Shown here: piece by piece, positions 19,335 through 30,763 of the stretch
How positions within the stretch are numbered: the first letter of the stretch is position 1
Layout: each line of letters opens with the position of its first letter
Source of the DNA: Phymorhynchus buccinoides
Taxonomy: Eukaryota > Mollusca > Gastropoda > Neogastropoda > Raphitomidae
NCBI GenBank assembly: GCA_017654935.2
Contig: CM065710.1
Coordinates: 26,054,531 to 26,118,530, forward strand
Direction: 5' to 3'
Length of the DNA: 64,000 bases
Program-made: the position numbers and the translations under genes
Notes under the pieces: model-generated
What the model was told of the DNA's origin: nothing
The model's input: the letters and a program-made list of their open reading frames with translations, nothing else
Database searches by the model: none

Positions 19335-19542
19335 CAGACCTGTTTACCCCCTACACAAGTCTTGAGTAGTCTGGATAACTGAAATGAGTAGTTTGGGCTC
19401 AAAATGTGTAGTTTTATTCATTCAACCATCAAACAATGTTCACTGAAAATGAGTAATTAGAGCATTCTTTTCAATTTTGAAGAGTAGTAGAGGTCCAAAT
19501 TGAGTGGAATACTACTCGAAAAGAGTAGAGTAAACAGGTCTG
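19335..19542. mobile_element. CAGACCTGTTTAC MITE, complete copy
   Basis: Termini CAGACCTGTTTAC / GTAAACAGGTCTG. The flanks TAATGG and CAATGG are a likely 6-bp target duplication with one mismatch. The interior is AAGAGTAGTA-like repeats on both arms. The longer copy at 37280-37981 has the same ends and carries nested insertions. Confidence 0.75.
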
Positions 19543-19977
19543 CAATGGTGGGTGTCTTTACAACATCTACCTTCCGCTGGAGTCTCCTAAATGTGAGACA
19601 TTTTTTTACAGAATTTCAAGTACATGCAAATAAATCATTAATGTCACCCGCCCCTCCCCCACACACACACCTACAAAAAACAAACAAAAGCTTGGCTTGG
19701 AATAAGAAGGGCAAGGGAACATGAGAGGGAGTGACTATTTATAACGAGAGGGAGAGATATGGCAGTTGCGAAAAACTCAATGATAAGGATAGTGATGAAC
19801 AGTGGGGAGATGGGGGGGGGGTAAGAAAAAAAAGGTGGTAGAAATGGCAGATTGAAAACCAACACTGTCCTCTTCTATTATTATTTTTTTAAACCACTCC
19901 TACAGCCTAGATTACACTGAGCTAAGACAATAGCATCTACCTGACAAAGATGATTGGCTCAGACACAATAGTACCTA
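19543..19977. other. No gene seen
   Basis: AT-rich sequence with short simple repeats. No conserved open frame and no element boundary recognised. Confidence 0.5.
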
Positions 19978-20711
19978 CAGTGGAGTCCGGGTAAAACGAA
20001 TTTTAACGGAACACAGACTCAGTTCGTTGTATCAGGATTTCGTTATACATGAACATGTACAATGTATGTTGAAAACAAAAACAGTTCAAACACTCGCCAA
20101 TGATAACCGAAAACATAAACTTGACCAGTTTGGATCGTCTGTCTTAATCACGGGATGTACAAGGCTTGAAGAAGTTCAGCAGTGTTGTCTGACGCTGATC
20201 TGTTTTGGCACACTTTTCAACAAGTTTGTCCATTAAGTGACAACACATCACACAAATTTAGTTTGTTATAGGCTTTCACGAACTTTTCGATCTTTATTTT
20301 GAGCGCGAATTGTTAAGCGACCTTGAGAAACCGAATGATCTGTAGGAAGCCTAGGCCTAGCAGACGACCCAGTGTGAATCTAAATGAGTTCACGCATGCG
20401 CAGTTCATATTTTCCAACTTCCTTCCTCTTGACAACACGTTCTAGCTTGGAGTTTGAAGGCCTAGGTTTTTGCAGCGCATCGCACAGGCTGAGTTCGTTA
20501 TAGGCTATTTTTCCAAGTAAATAAAATTATCCTGGGGCCTAGAACATGAGTTCGTAAAAAGCGGATGTTCGTTATATCCAAAGGATTTTTTGTTCGTTAT
20601 ACCCATGGCTTTGCAAGTGACAAATAGAAGGGCATTTGCCGGGAAATTGAAGTCAGTTCGTTAATCGCGAAATTTCGTTAAAAGCGAGTTCGTTATAGTT
20701 GGACTCCACTG
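19978..20711. mobile_element. TA-flanked CAGTGGAGTCC element, 734 bp
   Basis: Termini CAGTGGAGTCCGGGTAAAACG / TATAGTTGGACTCCACTG with TA on both sides. GTTCGTTATA-like motifs are repeated through the interior. No open frame resembles a transposase, so it is a non-autonomous Tc1/mariner-like element. Confidence 0.75.
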
Positions 20712-21142
20712 TACCTAATTAACATAACTGGCTCATTTCAATCCATTTACTTATCCTAACACCACACAATGGGAAAAAAACACACACAAAAACACCATGA
20801 ATCTAACATTTTAACAACGGTTTAACCATTTTAACTGTACTACGAAATGATGATCAACATAAACCTAATGAAAATCTAAAGGGCAACATTTCAATGGATC
20901 ACGGATATACTGAACAATAATAGCTAAGGTTGTTCCCACCAGCCTGGGGCAATCTCACAACCCCCCATCAACGCCTTTTACCTATCCCACCGAACCAAAA
21001 CGCAAACACCACGAGAAAAACAAAACCAAAAACACCACAACATAACAAAAGGGCAAAGTCAGAAAGTGAACTCCACCACAGCAGCCCATGAAAACAGGTA
21101 GCGAGGAAAATGGTAACGGCAACTGCGGCAACAAAAAACCAG

Positions 21143-21177
<35 letters not shown>

Positions 21178-22079
21178 ACAACACAGCAGCACTGGTGATA
21201 CACACATTAAAGGAAACCAACGAAATGGGGGACACGCGCGCGCACAAACACATACACACAGTCACACATACATGTGCGCAAACACATGTGCAAGCACACA
21301 CATACACGCACACACGTGCAAGCACACACATAGGTGCAAGCACACACACACACACACACATGCAGCACACACATATGCACGCGCACGCACACGCACACAC
21401 ACACATATATGCACGCACGCACACACACACTACACACTACACACACACACACACTACACACACACACAGTCAGTCACACAAACATACGTGCAAGCACACA
21501 CACACACAGCACACACATATGCACGCACACACACACACTTGCCCACACATACATAGTTGCAGCATGCTTGCGCACTCAACACTCTCTCATCATGAACACA
21601 ACAAAAACCCAAATAGCAATGAAAAATAATAGAACTCTGCCTTTCACTCATCAAAAAACAAAACAACAACAGAGAGGAAGAAAAGAAAAAAAGCACAGAC
21701 AAAACATATTAAGGCCCTGTCAGATTAAGGCAAAGGTACCGCTTTAAGTTCGACACGTTCATCTTTTTCAACTAGATCAATCCCCCTCCCCTCTTCTTCT
21801 TCTTCTTCTTCTTCTTCGAGAAGGCAGCAAACTCCACCACATCGATTCTGCTGCAGTTAGGGGCTTAGAACAAAGATGAGGAAGAAGAGCAGCAGACATC
21901 ATTACTTGCTGGGTGTGATACACTAAAAACAATGGGTTCTTCTTCTTCTGCGTTCCAGAGCCATACGGCCACAATGGGTACGTATGGGTCCGTTTTCCAG
22001 TTTTCACTGGTCTCCTTGCTGCTTACAGCCAACACATTCCAATTTCGGAGGAGCTCAAAGGAGAAAACTATATGGAAGA
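20712..22079. other. Simple-repeat-rich DNA, no gene
   Basis: 21145-21172 is (GT)n. 21235-21545 is long degenerate CA/CACG sequence, giving His/Thr-rich and Cys/Val-rich artefact frames. 21797-21818 is (TTC)n. No conserved coding sequence. Confidence 0.7.
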
Positions 22080-22262
22080 TTTTTTTTTGGGGGAAAAAGG
22101 CAGGAGAATGGACCGCCAATAAGTCAGAAACATAGACGATAGAAAGCAAAGGAAAAAGGCAGAATCAGAGAGTGACAGATCAAAGGAAGCTACAAGCACA
22201 GAACTTCCAGAAGGTGGGAGAACTATTTGTACGGAAGACCCTCCCGGTATCCCCACGAGGGG
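22080..22262 (+). repeat. Dispersed 'GGAAG(T/C)TACAA' repeat copy
   Basis: Matches 405-570 and, reverse-complemented, the two halves at 61265-61303 and 61990-62100 (AAGGCAGAATCAGAGAGTGACAGATC..; AAGCACAGAACTTCCAGAAG). The 6365-6440 copy is partial. Confidence 0.65.
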
Positions 22263-24048
22263 AAAAAGACTGTCCAAAAACCAACAGCAACACGAACTCA
22301 GATTATGGCTCGAGTTGAAAGAGATGAACGAGTTCAACTTTGGGGCGAGTCAATCCCAAGAAGGATTCATTCATTCATTAATTAAACAAAAAGCGGTCAC
22401 CCGGTCGAGGCATGAAGTCCCACCCCCTGGGCCCGGTAAACAGAGAAGAGGCAGCATACACCTCTCCATTCCCTCACACGCACGCACACTCACACCAAAA
22501 AATGACAACAGCACACAACACCTCGGCACGTCAAACAAAACCACCGATGGGTGAGAGGAGGGAGGGTGGGAGGGAAGAAAGTGAGGAAAAGCTGTGATGG
22601 TAGAGAGAGAGAGGGGGAGGGTGTAGGAGACAGGAGAAGGTGGTGCCGACATAGTAATTTTGTTGACACAATGGTTAAAAAAAAGACTCACCACCTCTCG
22701 CGAGGCTCTTACATCAGCGCGACCCTGAATGAAGGCGTGAGGAGAAGGAGAATAGAAAGGTGAAGAACATTCACAGTAGGTATTGGGGAAAAAAAGTTCA
22801 GTGATAACATTCATTCACAAGAGCACGCACGCACGCTCGCGAGCGCGTGCGAACGCACACACACACACACACAAACTTCACGCTTCTGAAATGAAAACTT
22901 AATCGACGGTACACCATCAATTCAAGTGAACTGAGTCTGTAAAACAGACCTGAGGCTGACATTATACTATTGGAAAATTCAACTAGCAACAGCATCTGCA
23001 TCAGCATCCGGTATGTTGGCAGAAGAACCAACCAAAAAACTGGGGGGAGAGCATAAAAATGAATAAATAAGAAAGATAAATATGAATAATAAAAAATATA
23101 TATATATATTTTTTTTTTCGTAGTGATTTGTTGTTGGAGATGAGAATCGGAGCTTGAAGACCTCGATCGTCTCAGCTCCCACAGTGTCATCGTTGAGGTG
23201 TTATCATATATTGAGAACTATGCGATAAAAATGGCTTCCGTTCTATTTCTTCAAGCATTAGCCTCTTAGCCCCTTAGCAATGAAAACCAAATTGAGCATC
23301 TTCCAAGACCTAGAACCCACAGACATTTTACTGCATAAACAGCTCGCATACAGTCAACTAACGTATTTTAAGCACAATCATGATGAAACGGACACATATG
23401 GGACACTAGTAGATATAAAGATGGTGGGAACGATCCTGGAGGCAATGCCCGGAGGCAGTGCAACACCAGTAAAGTCCCAAATTTGGAACAATACAGGTAT
23501 GTAAGTAATCAGCACAATCACAACTTTCAGCTCAGTAACAAAAGGCCTTGTATAAAATGCATACTTTGGTAACACACACACACACATGTACAGCCCATAA
23601 TCTTCAATAGGTACACTCAAAAAGCAAAGTAGGTTATATCTTTGTCAAAATTTGCCAATACACAGATTTGGTTAGAGAGGTGGACAGGGGGGAAAAGAAT
23701 GTAGAGAGTGAGTGGTATTATAACAAATAAAAAGGGGGGTGGTGGGGGGTGAGAGCCCTAGAATCAGCTCTCTGGCTGGCCCCTAACACACACACAGGCT
23801 CGAACGTAGTCAGATGCGCACACGCACGCAGGCACAAACTCCACGCACGCACACATAGAGCCAGTGCACCCCTCTTGCAGTAACCAACCGTGGCTAAGCA
23901 TCCAGATACAGACAGGGCTACAACCAGTTACATTTCCGAAAGTTTAGGCACGAGACGGATAGGGTAGGGTAAAATACAATTTCAGAGCGACCACAAGCTT
24001 ATGGTACGTGGATAATGAGGTACTTTGCTGGCATGAACATAGCCCCCC
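22263..24048. other. No gene recognised
   Basis: Mixed unique and AG/CA-rich DNA. A 74-aa plus-strand frame at 23280-23504 ends just after CAG|GTATGTAAGT, a good donor context, but its sequence matches nothing I know and it has no partner exon here. CA-rich tract near 23760-23870. Confidence 0.5.
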
Positions 24049-24702
24049 CAGACCTGCCTACTTGGAATTTTCCCAATCAGTAGCCCAGCCATCAATTTTC
24101 AGTAGCATGGCAAATTTTTTCGTAGCATCCACAAACGACGGTAATCAATTTGTTCTCTTCCTGAGCCGAAACGTACTGTTTATGTTTCACTGATTGAACG
24201 CGTTGACGGTCGTCTCTACCGCCATGATTCACAGAGAAGTCTGCATGGCAGAGGTTGCAGTGAGCATGGTTCGCACCAAGTCGACTTCTGACGATGCAAG
24301 GCCACTCCTCCGTGTAAGCTATTTTGAAAATTTGTGCGTCAGGCCGATGTTTTTTCTTAGAAGATGGTGTACCAGATGATTTTCGTTTTCTGGTTTGGGT
24401 TCGTTTTTTTTCGTTTGAAACATCTCCTGAATCGCTACTGCTGCTGGAGTCCGCCATTTTTTTTCAGAGAAAGTAATAAGAACGCATGCGCAGTCACTGA
24501 AAAAAAACAGAAGTGACTAGGTTATTGCGCGTGACACGGCGTCTGCTCTTAGAAACAGACAAAACCGGGAGCGGCATAAGCAAAAATAAAATGCAGCAGC
24601 ATTTTTTTTCTCTCCGTAGCAACGTTAAGGTTGCCGTTGCTCCGTAGCAAAGCTTTATTTTTCATAGCTGCTACGGCCAAATCGTAGCAGTAGGCAGGTC
24701 TG
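24049..24702 (-). mobile_element. Zinc-finger-only TIR element, copy 1
   Basis: Termini CAGACCTGCCTAC / GTAGGCAGGTCTG (654 bp). It is set in C runs on both sides, consistent with a CCCCCC target duplication that cannot be proven. It is the reverse-orientation twin of 38078-38734 (657 bp). It contains one ORF (24092-24457) and otherwise short subterminal inverted sequence. No transposase. Confidence 0.85.
24092..24457 (-). CDS. Transposon-borne BED/TTF-like zinc-finger protein, copy 1
   Basis: 121 residues from MADSSSSSDSGDVSNEKK. A basic KKRTQTRKRKSSGTPS segment looks like a nuclear signal, followed by a finger FKIAYTEEWPCIV...CNLC..DF...GGRDD..V..VKHKQ (Cys77-x2-Cys80 by count, His near 97-100). 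Compared with copy 2, the first His of the terminal pair is Arg (DRQRVQ versus DRQHVQ) and one residue is missing after GGR, so zinc binding may be impaired. It stops soon after the finger; no catalytic domain follows within the element. Confidence 0.65.
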   Translation of the reverse strand: MADSSSSSDSGDVSNEKKRTQTRKRKSSGTPSSKKKHRPDAQIFKIAYTEEWPCIVRSRLGANHAHCNLCHADFSVNHGGRDDRQRVQSVKHKQYVSAQEENKLITVVCGCYEKICHATEN

Positions 24703-25227
24703 CCCCCCCCCCCCCCCCCCCCCCACCCCACCCCCCTTTCTTCTTGCCAAGTTACAAGCATCCTCAAGACAGGCTGAATATCAAGATATTAGGCTATGAT
24801 AAATAATACTGGAATATATATATTATTATTTTAATATACAAAAGGAAAGATAGAGAATGAGGGGTATGGGGGGGGGGGGGGGGTGGATACAGTTGGGTGA
24901 CCACAGTTTACATAATTATGCAGCGGTCAGTTTGGACTGTCGCCATTGGCAACCACCTACCTGAGTCTGAACATTGACCTACAAATGGGCACAAAGAAGG
25001 TCACAGGTTGAAGGTCAAATTCATCACAAACACGCACGCACACACATGCGCATGCACACACACACACACCCAGTGACACACACACAGACACAGTGACACA
25101 CACACATACATACACACACTCATTTCAATCACTGGAGTATAGATAAAGTTTACAGTGAAATTCATCTTAGCAAGATTCGACCAATATAGAGAAAATAGAT
25201 AAACCCGTGCTCCGCACGGCAGCATGA
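24703..25227. other. Poly-C, poly-G and CA tracts up to the contig end
   Basis: 24703-24740 poly-C, 24868-24883 poly-G, and CA-rich sequence at 25028-25120. No coding sequence. Contig A ends at 25227. Confidence 0.7.
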
Positions 25228-25727
25228 NNNNNNNNNNNNNNNNNNNNNNNNNNNNNNNNNNNNNNNNNNNNNNNNNNNNNNNNNNNNNNNNNNNNNNNNN
25301 NNNNNNNNNNNNNNNNNNNNNNNNNNNNNNNNNNNNNNNNNNNNNNNNNNNNNNNNNNNNNNNNNNNNNNNNNNNNNNNNNNNNNNNNNNNNNNNNNNNN
25401 NNNNNNNNNNNNNNNNNNNNNNNNNNNNNNNNNNNNNNNNNNNNNNNNNNNNNNNNNNNNNNNNNNNNNNNNNNNNNNNNNNNNNNNNNNNNNNNNNNNN
25501 NNNNNNNNNNNNNNNNNNNNNNNNNNNNNNNNNNNNNNNNNNNNNNNNNNNNNNNNNNNNNNNNNNNNNNNNNNNNNNNNNNNNNNNNNNNNNNNNNNNN
25601 NNNNNNNNNNNNNNNNNNNNNNNNNNNNNNNNNNNNNNNNNNNNNNNNNNNNNNNNNNNNNNNNNNNNNNNNNNNNNNNNNNNNNNNNNNNNNNNNNNNN
25701 NNNNNNNNNNNNNNNNNNNNNNNNNNN
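25228..25727. other. Assembly gap, exactly 500 N
   Basis: A run of 500 undefined bases. The round number marks a scaffolding join of unknown true size. Open frames running through it are meaningless. Confidence 0.99.
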
Positions 25728-26129
25728 AGTCGAATTAGTCGGAGAAATAATAATGCGAGTCAAGGAGAGAGAGAGAGAGAAAGCAAAAACAAAGAAAAGG
25801 CGAAGAAGCGAGAAGAAAACAAAACAAAAAAACAACAGAGCAGAAGTAAAGGAAGGAGAGAGAAAGATGAAAGATGAACACTGGGGGGGGAAATCTCTGT
25901 ACCTACCCTGCAAAAATCTTGGCTTCCGTGGTTTTCATGGGGGGTTGGCCTACTTGGGATGCTGCGCAGCAAGGCGCCTTGCCACCCCACCCCCCCTCTC
26001 TGTGACGGTTGGTATGGTCTGCGTGGCTCTTCTTCAACTTCGTCTAGATTTCTTTTATTCGCTTTTGTTTACTCATTGCCTCTGAATGTTTTTTGGTCTG
26101 TCTTGTCGGTCTGTGTACCTGTCTGTCTA

Positions 26130-26201
<72 letters not shown>

Positions 26202-26865
26202 ATAGTTCTGTCTCTTTCCTCTTCTTTAATCTTATTTATTGTATATTGTTTGTGTGACTGAGTAGGTTTTTGAGAGGTGGGTGGGGGTGGGGGTATGGAA
26301 GGTTGGAAGTGGAAGTGTGGGGGTAGGTGGGTTGAGGGGTGGGGGGGGGGGGGGGGAGGAGGCTGTTTTTGTAAGAGGGGTGGGTGGTGGGAAAGAATCA
26401 AAATATGTTTTTATATTTCACAGAGAACACAGCTGCATAGTTCAAACTTTTTTCTTTGTTTCTTTTGTTTGTTGGTTCGTTTGCATTTGTGGGCTCTTTG
26501 GTCACCTTCTCATCTTCTCTCCCCCCCCTTGTTTTTTTCCCATCCTCCCCATTCTCTCCCTAGATGTCCAGGACTACACCTTGACTGAAAAAAACTCAGA
26601 AAATGCTGTCTTTAGGACCCTCCCTTTATAACCCTACGAAATGACGTAACGCTTGACAAGATCAGTGATGCAACTGTTTATAGATGGCACATGCACGCAC
26701 GCACGCACTCTCACACACGCACACGCGCATGCACACACTCACACACGCGTGCACACACCCACACCTTGAAGGCGGACGCATACCAATCATTATTAAGACT
26801 GATTTTTGCCACAAAACATAAATTTTGTTATCAAACACATAGCGACATGAGCTGATGTTTTCTAA

Positions 26866-26911
<46 letters not shown>

Positions 26912-27058
26912 ACACACACCTTGAAAACGGACATATACCAATCATTATTAAGACTGATTTTTGCCACAAGCATAAATTTTGTTGTCAAACGCATAGCGAC
27001 AGGCGCTGATGTTTTCTGTTTGACATCCTTCCCTCCCCCTCCCCCACCCCTCTTACAG
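25728..27058. other. Repeat-rich sequence upstream of contig B talin exons
   Basis: Purine-rich start (25760-25870), (CTGT)n(CT)n at 26115-26195, G-rich 26275-26360, CA tracts 26690-26760 and 26868-26920. Two ~150-bp copies of a segment with CTTGAA.GCGGAC and ATTATTAAGACTGATTTTTGCC lie at 26763-26860 and 26918-27015. The exon expected before VMVTNV is not found. Confidence 0.6.
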
Positions 27059-27175
27059 GTGATGGTGACCAACGTGACCTCCCTGCTGAAGACGGTGAAA
27101 GCGGTGGAGGATGAGGCTGTGAGGGGAACGCGCGCCTTGGAGTCCACCATCGAGGCCATCGGCCAGGAAGTGAAG
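27059..27175 (+). CDS. TLN: Talin exon (end of R11), plus strand
   Basis: 39 residues from VMVTNVTSLLKTVKAVEDEA to STIEAIGQEVK. Vertebrate talin-1 has VMVTNVTSLLKTVKAVEDEA identically, followed by TKGTRALEAT. The acceptor is CTCTTACAG|GTGATG and the donor is AAG|GTAAGA; both are phase 0. The last 60 nt are repeated four more times downstream, so the authentic 3' end could be this one or that of the last copy at 27579 (EVK|GTCAGT). It lies on the opposite strand from the contig A and C exons. Confidence 0.95.
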
Positions 27176-27665
27176 GTAAGATAGAGAGCTCTAACCACTT
27201 TACAATCAGACGACAGGCTGTGAGGGGAACGCACGCCTTGGAGTCCACCATCGAGGCCATCGGCCAGGAAGTGAAGGTAAGATAGAGAGCTCTAACCACT
27301 TTACAATCAGACGACAGGCTGTGAGGGGAACGCACGCCTTGGAGTCCACCATCGAGGCCATCGGCCAGGAAGTGAAGGTAAGATAGAGAGCTCTAACCAC
27401 TTTACAATCAGACGACAGGCTGTGAGGGGAACGCACGCCTTGGAGTCCACCATCGAGGCCATCGGCCAGGAAGTGAAGGTAAGATAGAGAGCTCTAACCA
27501 CTTTACAATCAGACGACAGGCTGTGAGGGGAACGCACGCCTTGGAGTCCACCATCGAGGCCATCGGCCAGGAGGTCAAGGTCAGTGTGGTGGAAGGAAAG
27601 CTCTAAGCACTTGACAATCGCACAAGACAACGACTTGAGTCCCTTGTTGAAGCCATCGGCTTCAC
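27176..27665 (+). repeat. 101-bp tandem copies of talin exon end plus splice sites
   Basis: Copies of the 60-nt block coding AVRGTHALESTIEAIGQEVK start at 27217, 27318, 27419 and 27520, all exactly 101 bp apart (parent at 27116). Each is followed by AAG|GTAAGA (last copy AAG|GTCAGT) and preceded by CGACAG. The 41-bp spacers therefore have GT..AG ends, and each 60-nt block would be an in-frame 20-residue exon, although 41 bp is very short for an animal intron. A decayed sixth copy (TTGAGTCCCTTGTTGAAGCC) lies at 27632-27665. The middle copies are almost identical, so the amplification is recent or an assembly artefact. Confidence 0.9.
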
Positions 27666-27977
27666 CAGTGTTAAATTTCAATAAGACATTTGGCCTGTCA
27701 GTACAGGGTATCTTTATTCTTGCAAAATTTGTGTATTATAGCTATTCATGTAACTGGTATGTCGATGGCAGTATGATTTTATTTGCAGTATTGTATCTAA
27801 ACTTGGTTGAGAAGGTGAATGTGGTCTATGTTTCTTCTTAGAATTTTCATATTGTAACTGTTTTACTCTTGTATAATTGTGTGAGCGTGTGCTTGCGTGT
27901 ATATGTGTGTGTGCATGCGTTCATGTATGTGTGTGTGTGTTTGGGTATGTATGTGTGTGTTTGTGTGCCTGCGTGCA

Positions 27978-28016
<39 letters not shown>

Positions 28017-28184
28017 AACAAGTACAGTAAAAAGTTGATCACGACACAAAACATTATATTGTATTAAATTAGTCATTATAAACATGTTAATTATATACAT
28101 TATAAACATTATGTTAATTATTAAGACTAACTAACTAACTTTAACTATTGTATGTGTGTACTTGTTGTGTGCTTGTTTCTGCAG

Positions 28185-28370
28185 GCGTTTGACACGTCGG
28201 ACGACATCCCCCGGAAGGCCTCGGCCGAGGATCTGATCCGCTTCACCAAGCCCCTCACCGTGGCAACTGCCAAGGCCGTTGCTGCCAGCAACTCGTGTCG
28301 CCAGGAAGACATCATGTCCGCTGCCAACCTGGGGAGAAAGTGCATATTCGAGCTGTTTGGGGTCATCAAG
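28185..28370 (+). CDS. TLN: Talin exon (start of R12), plus strand
   Basis: 62 residues from AFDTSDDIPRKASAEDLIRF through KAVAASNSCRQEDIMSAANL to ELFGVIK. The vertebrate counterpart has STPEDFIRMTKGITMATAKA and AGNSCRQEDVIATANLSRR. The acceptor is TTTCTGCAG|GCGTTT and the donor is AAG|GTGGAG, weaker than the others; both are phase 0. The following intron starts with a piggyBac-like MITE 25 bp downstream. Confidence 0.95.
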
Positions 28371-28394
28371 GTGGAGTTTTGATATTCGATTAGT

Positions 28395-28646
28395 TTAACC
28401 CTTTCGCCGCCTATGTCGCATTTTTGCACCACAATGGTTTAATTAACACCCATGTTACTAAAAAGCATCAAATCAAGTCCTGTTATCCTAAGACCCTATT
28501 TTTGTAATTTTAGGAGGTAAGGATAGGCCTAATGCTATGCATGTCACAGAGCAATCCCCAATATTGCAGATATTATTTTTTCTCTACCCAGGTAAGTTTA
28601 ATGGTATTTTTTGGCTGAAAAAAATGGCTGGCGGCGAAAGGGTTAA
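28395..28646. mobile_element. piggyBac-like MITE, copy in talin intron
   Basis: TTAACCCTTTCGCCGCC ... GGCGGCGAAAGGGTTAA: inverted termini bounded by TTAA, the piggyBac target. The interior has TCGCATTTTTGCACCACAAT and CCCCAATATTGCAGA, conserved with the other family copies. Noncoding. Confidence 0.8.
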
Positions 28647-28719
28647 TTCGTTTAGTGTTTCAAGTTTGGTCGAGTTTTACACACAACAACAACATAGCGC
28701 GTATGTTCACACAAGATGC

Positions 28720-29021
28720 TTTGTGCCTCGGAGAGAGAGAGAAAGAGAGAGAGAGAGGGTGTGTGTGTGTGTATGTGTCAGCTGCTAAACTGGGCCAAGA
28801 GTATATCTTTTGAAACTCACACACGCAGACACATTATGCACATGCTCAATCACGTGCTCTCACATGTACACGCACAGGCGTGCGCACACACACTCACACT
28901 CGCACGCACACATGCTCAATCGCTCACTCTCGCATGCACACTCACAAATACACACACACGCTCAATTTGCTCACTCCCACATGTACACACACACACACAT
29001 TCTTAATCACTCACTCTCACA

Positions 29022-29060
<39 letters not shown>

Positions 29061-29155
29061 ACACACACACAGACACACACACACACACACACACACACTC
29101 AATCGCTCACTCCCACATGTACACACACACATTCTTAATCACTAACTCTCACATG

Positions 29156-29204
<49 letters not shown>

Positions 29205-29227
29205 TCTTAATCACTAACTCTCACATG

Positions 29228-29276
<49 letters not shown>

Positions 29277-29299
29277 TCTTAATCACTAACTCTCACATG

Positions 29300-29350
<51 letters not shown>

Positions 29351-29375
29351 TCTTAATCACTAACTCTCACACATG

Positions 29376-29408
<33 letters not shown>

Positions 29409-29431
29409 TCTTAATCACTAACTCTCACATG

Positions 29432-29508
<77 letters not shown>

Positions 29509-29528
29509 TCAATCACTCGCTCCCACAT

Positions 29529-29568
<40 letters not shown>

Positions 29569-29685
29569 TCTTAATCACTCGCTCTCACATGAACGTGCTC
29601 GCACACACACACACACTCAATCGCTCACTCCCACATGTACACACACACACACATTGTTAATCACTCACTCTCACATGAACACACA

Positions 29686-29720
<35 letters not shown>
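28720..29720 (+). repeat. Compound (CA)n array with repeated CACTAAC blocks
   Basis: Begins (GA)n(GT)n near 28730. From 28880 on it is long (CA)n separated by about ten copies of a ~30-bp block ATTCTTAATCACTAACTCTCAC or variants with CTCAATCGCTCACTCCCAC. It ends 80 bp before the acceptor of the next talin exon. The His/Thr-rich open frames are artefacts. Confidence 0.9.
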
Positions 29721-29799
29721 CTCCATGCAATACTTGATATGCACTAAACTGTTGTATTGTTTTTTCAACCACACCTTTTTTCTGTTGTGGTTTTGTCAG

Positions 29800-29904
29800 G
29801 GAGCGGCCTCCACAGCAGAAACAGCAGAGATCAAGAAACGCGCCACGAACGCCGGACGTAACGCGGCCATCGTCTACAAAGAACTGCTGGAGTCAGTGCA
29901 CCAG
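29800..29904 (+). CDS. TLN: Talin exon (R12), plus strand
   Basis: 35 residues from GAASTAETAEIKKRATNAGR to VYKELLESVHQ. It fits the vertebrate stretch APDVRLRALHYGRECANGYL..ELLDHVLLTLQ in position and length, though the first part is divergent. The acceptor is GGTTTTGTCAG|GGAGCG and the donor is CAG|GTCAGG; both are phase 0. Its place between two confident talin exons on the same strand supports the call. Confidence 0.88.
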
Positions 29905-29984
29905 GTCAGGAAGAAGGAGGATCGCCTTTCTCTTTTTCTTTGTTCTTTCTTCTTTCTTTCATTCTTCCTTTCTTTCAAATAGTA

Positions 29985-30572
29985 CCGTATTTTTCGGCTC
30001 ATTAGGCGCTGCTGTGTATAAGGCGAATAGGGCAATTTTCAAGAAAAATCTGACAAAAATCCAAGTAAAAGGCGCCCTCGTTTATAAGGCGATACACACC
30101 TCGCAACAGAAAGTCGAAGTTTGAAGCCCGTACACGTCCTGTAAACGATTACCGACCGCCATTATTGTTGTCGTAAACGAGAGTTGGCTCCCTTCTCAAA
30201 TAATCGAAACTTCCGTTTTTGCGACTTCCGGTTGTTGTGTTTGGCCAATTCTTCGCGAAAACTGGTTGAATTATGTCATTTTAAGCTCTACAACGATACT
30301 TTTTACATCCAGTGAAGGGTTGTGGCATCTGTTGAACGGTATCTCGGACGATAACAGGGATTTTGAAGCATTTTAACGTGAGTATTCGTCGTATCGGCGA
30401 CTCGTTACCACTTTCGATGTTGTGACTCACAGTAGACTGTACTGAGTACGGCAATCATTGCCTCTCTTCTCACGATTTTGTTCACTAATAGGGCGCCCTC
30501 GTTTATTAGAGCGCATAGGTCGAAATTGGAGAACAAAATATCGCCTTATAGTCCGAAAATTACGGTATGTGT
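29985..30572. mobile_element. Long CGTATTTT-type element
   Basis: Starts CCGTATTTTTCGGCTCATTAGGCGC and ends TAGTCCGAAAATTACGGTA. GGCGCCCTCGTTTATTA-like motifs occur on both arms. The 400-bp interior is GC-balanced and unlike intron sequence, with no conserved frame. A related half-copy lies at 31216-31341. Confidence 0.6.
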
Positions 30573-30738
30573 ACCATATGTTACGGACTACAGGGCGCAC
30601 CTGATTATAAGGAGCATCCCCCAAATTTTACACAAAATTTAGATTTTGTTCTCTTACTAATTTTTGAGTCATATTATAAGGCTCAGGGCTCTTGGTCTGG
30701 GAAGCAAGTATCGCCTTATAGTCCGTAAAATACGGTAC
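30573..30738. mobile_element. CGTATTTT-type MITE, short form
   Basis: TGTTACGGACTACAGGGCGCACC ... TATAGTCCGTAAAATACGG, the short form also seen at 10484-10652. Confidence 0.65.
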
Positions 30739-30763
30739 GTCTGTTGACCATGAAAGTCTGGTT

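Noticed and set aside
21110..21747. CRISPR-like or regularly interspaced array
   Set aside because: The sequence is degenerate CA/CACG microsatellite without fixed-length spacers, and the genome is clearly animal.
23280..23514. 74-aa frame ending near CAG|GTATGTAAGT as an exon
   Set aside because: Possible but unsupported: no recognised domain, no acceptor-defined start and no partner exon in the window.
28880..29737. Long His/Thr-rich open frames (up to 158 aa)
   Set aside because: They are translations of (CA)n simple repeats; other registers give equally long frames.
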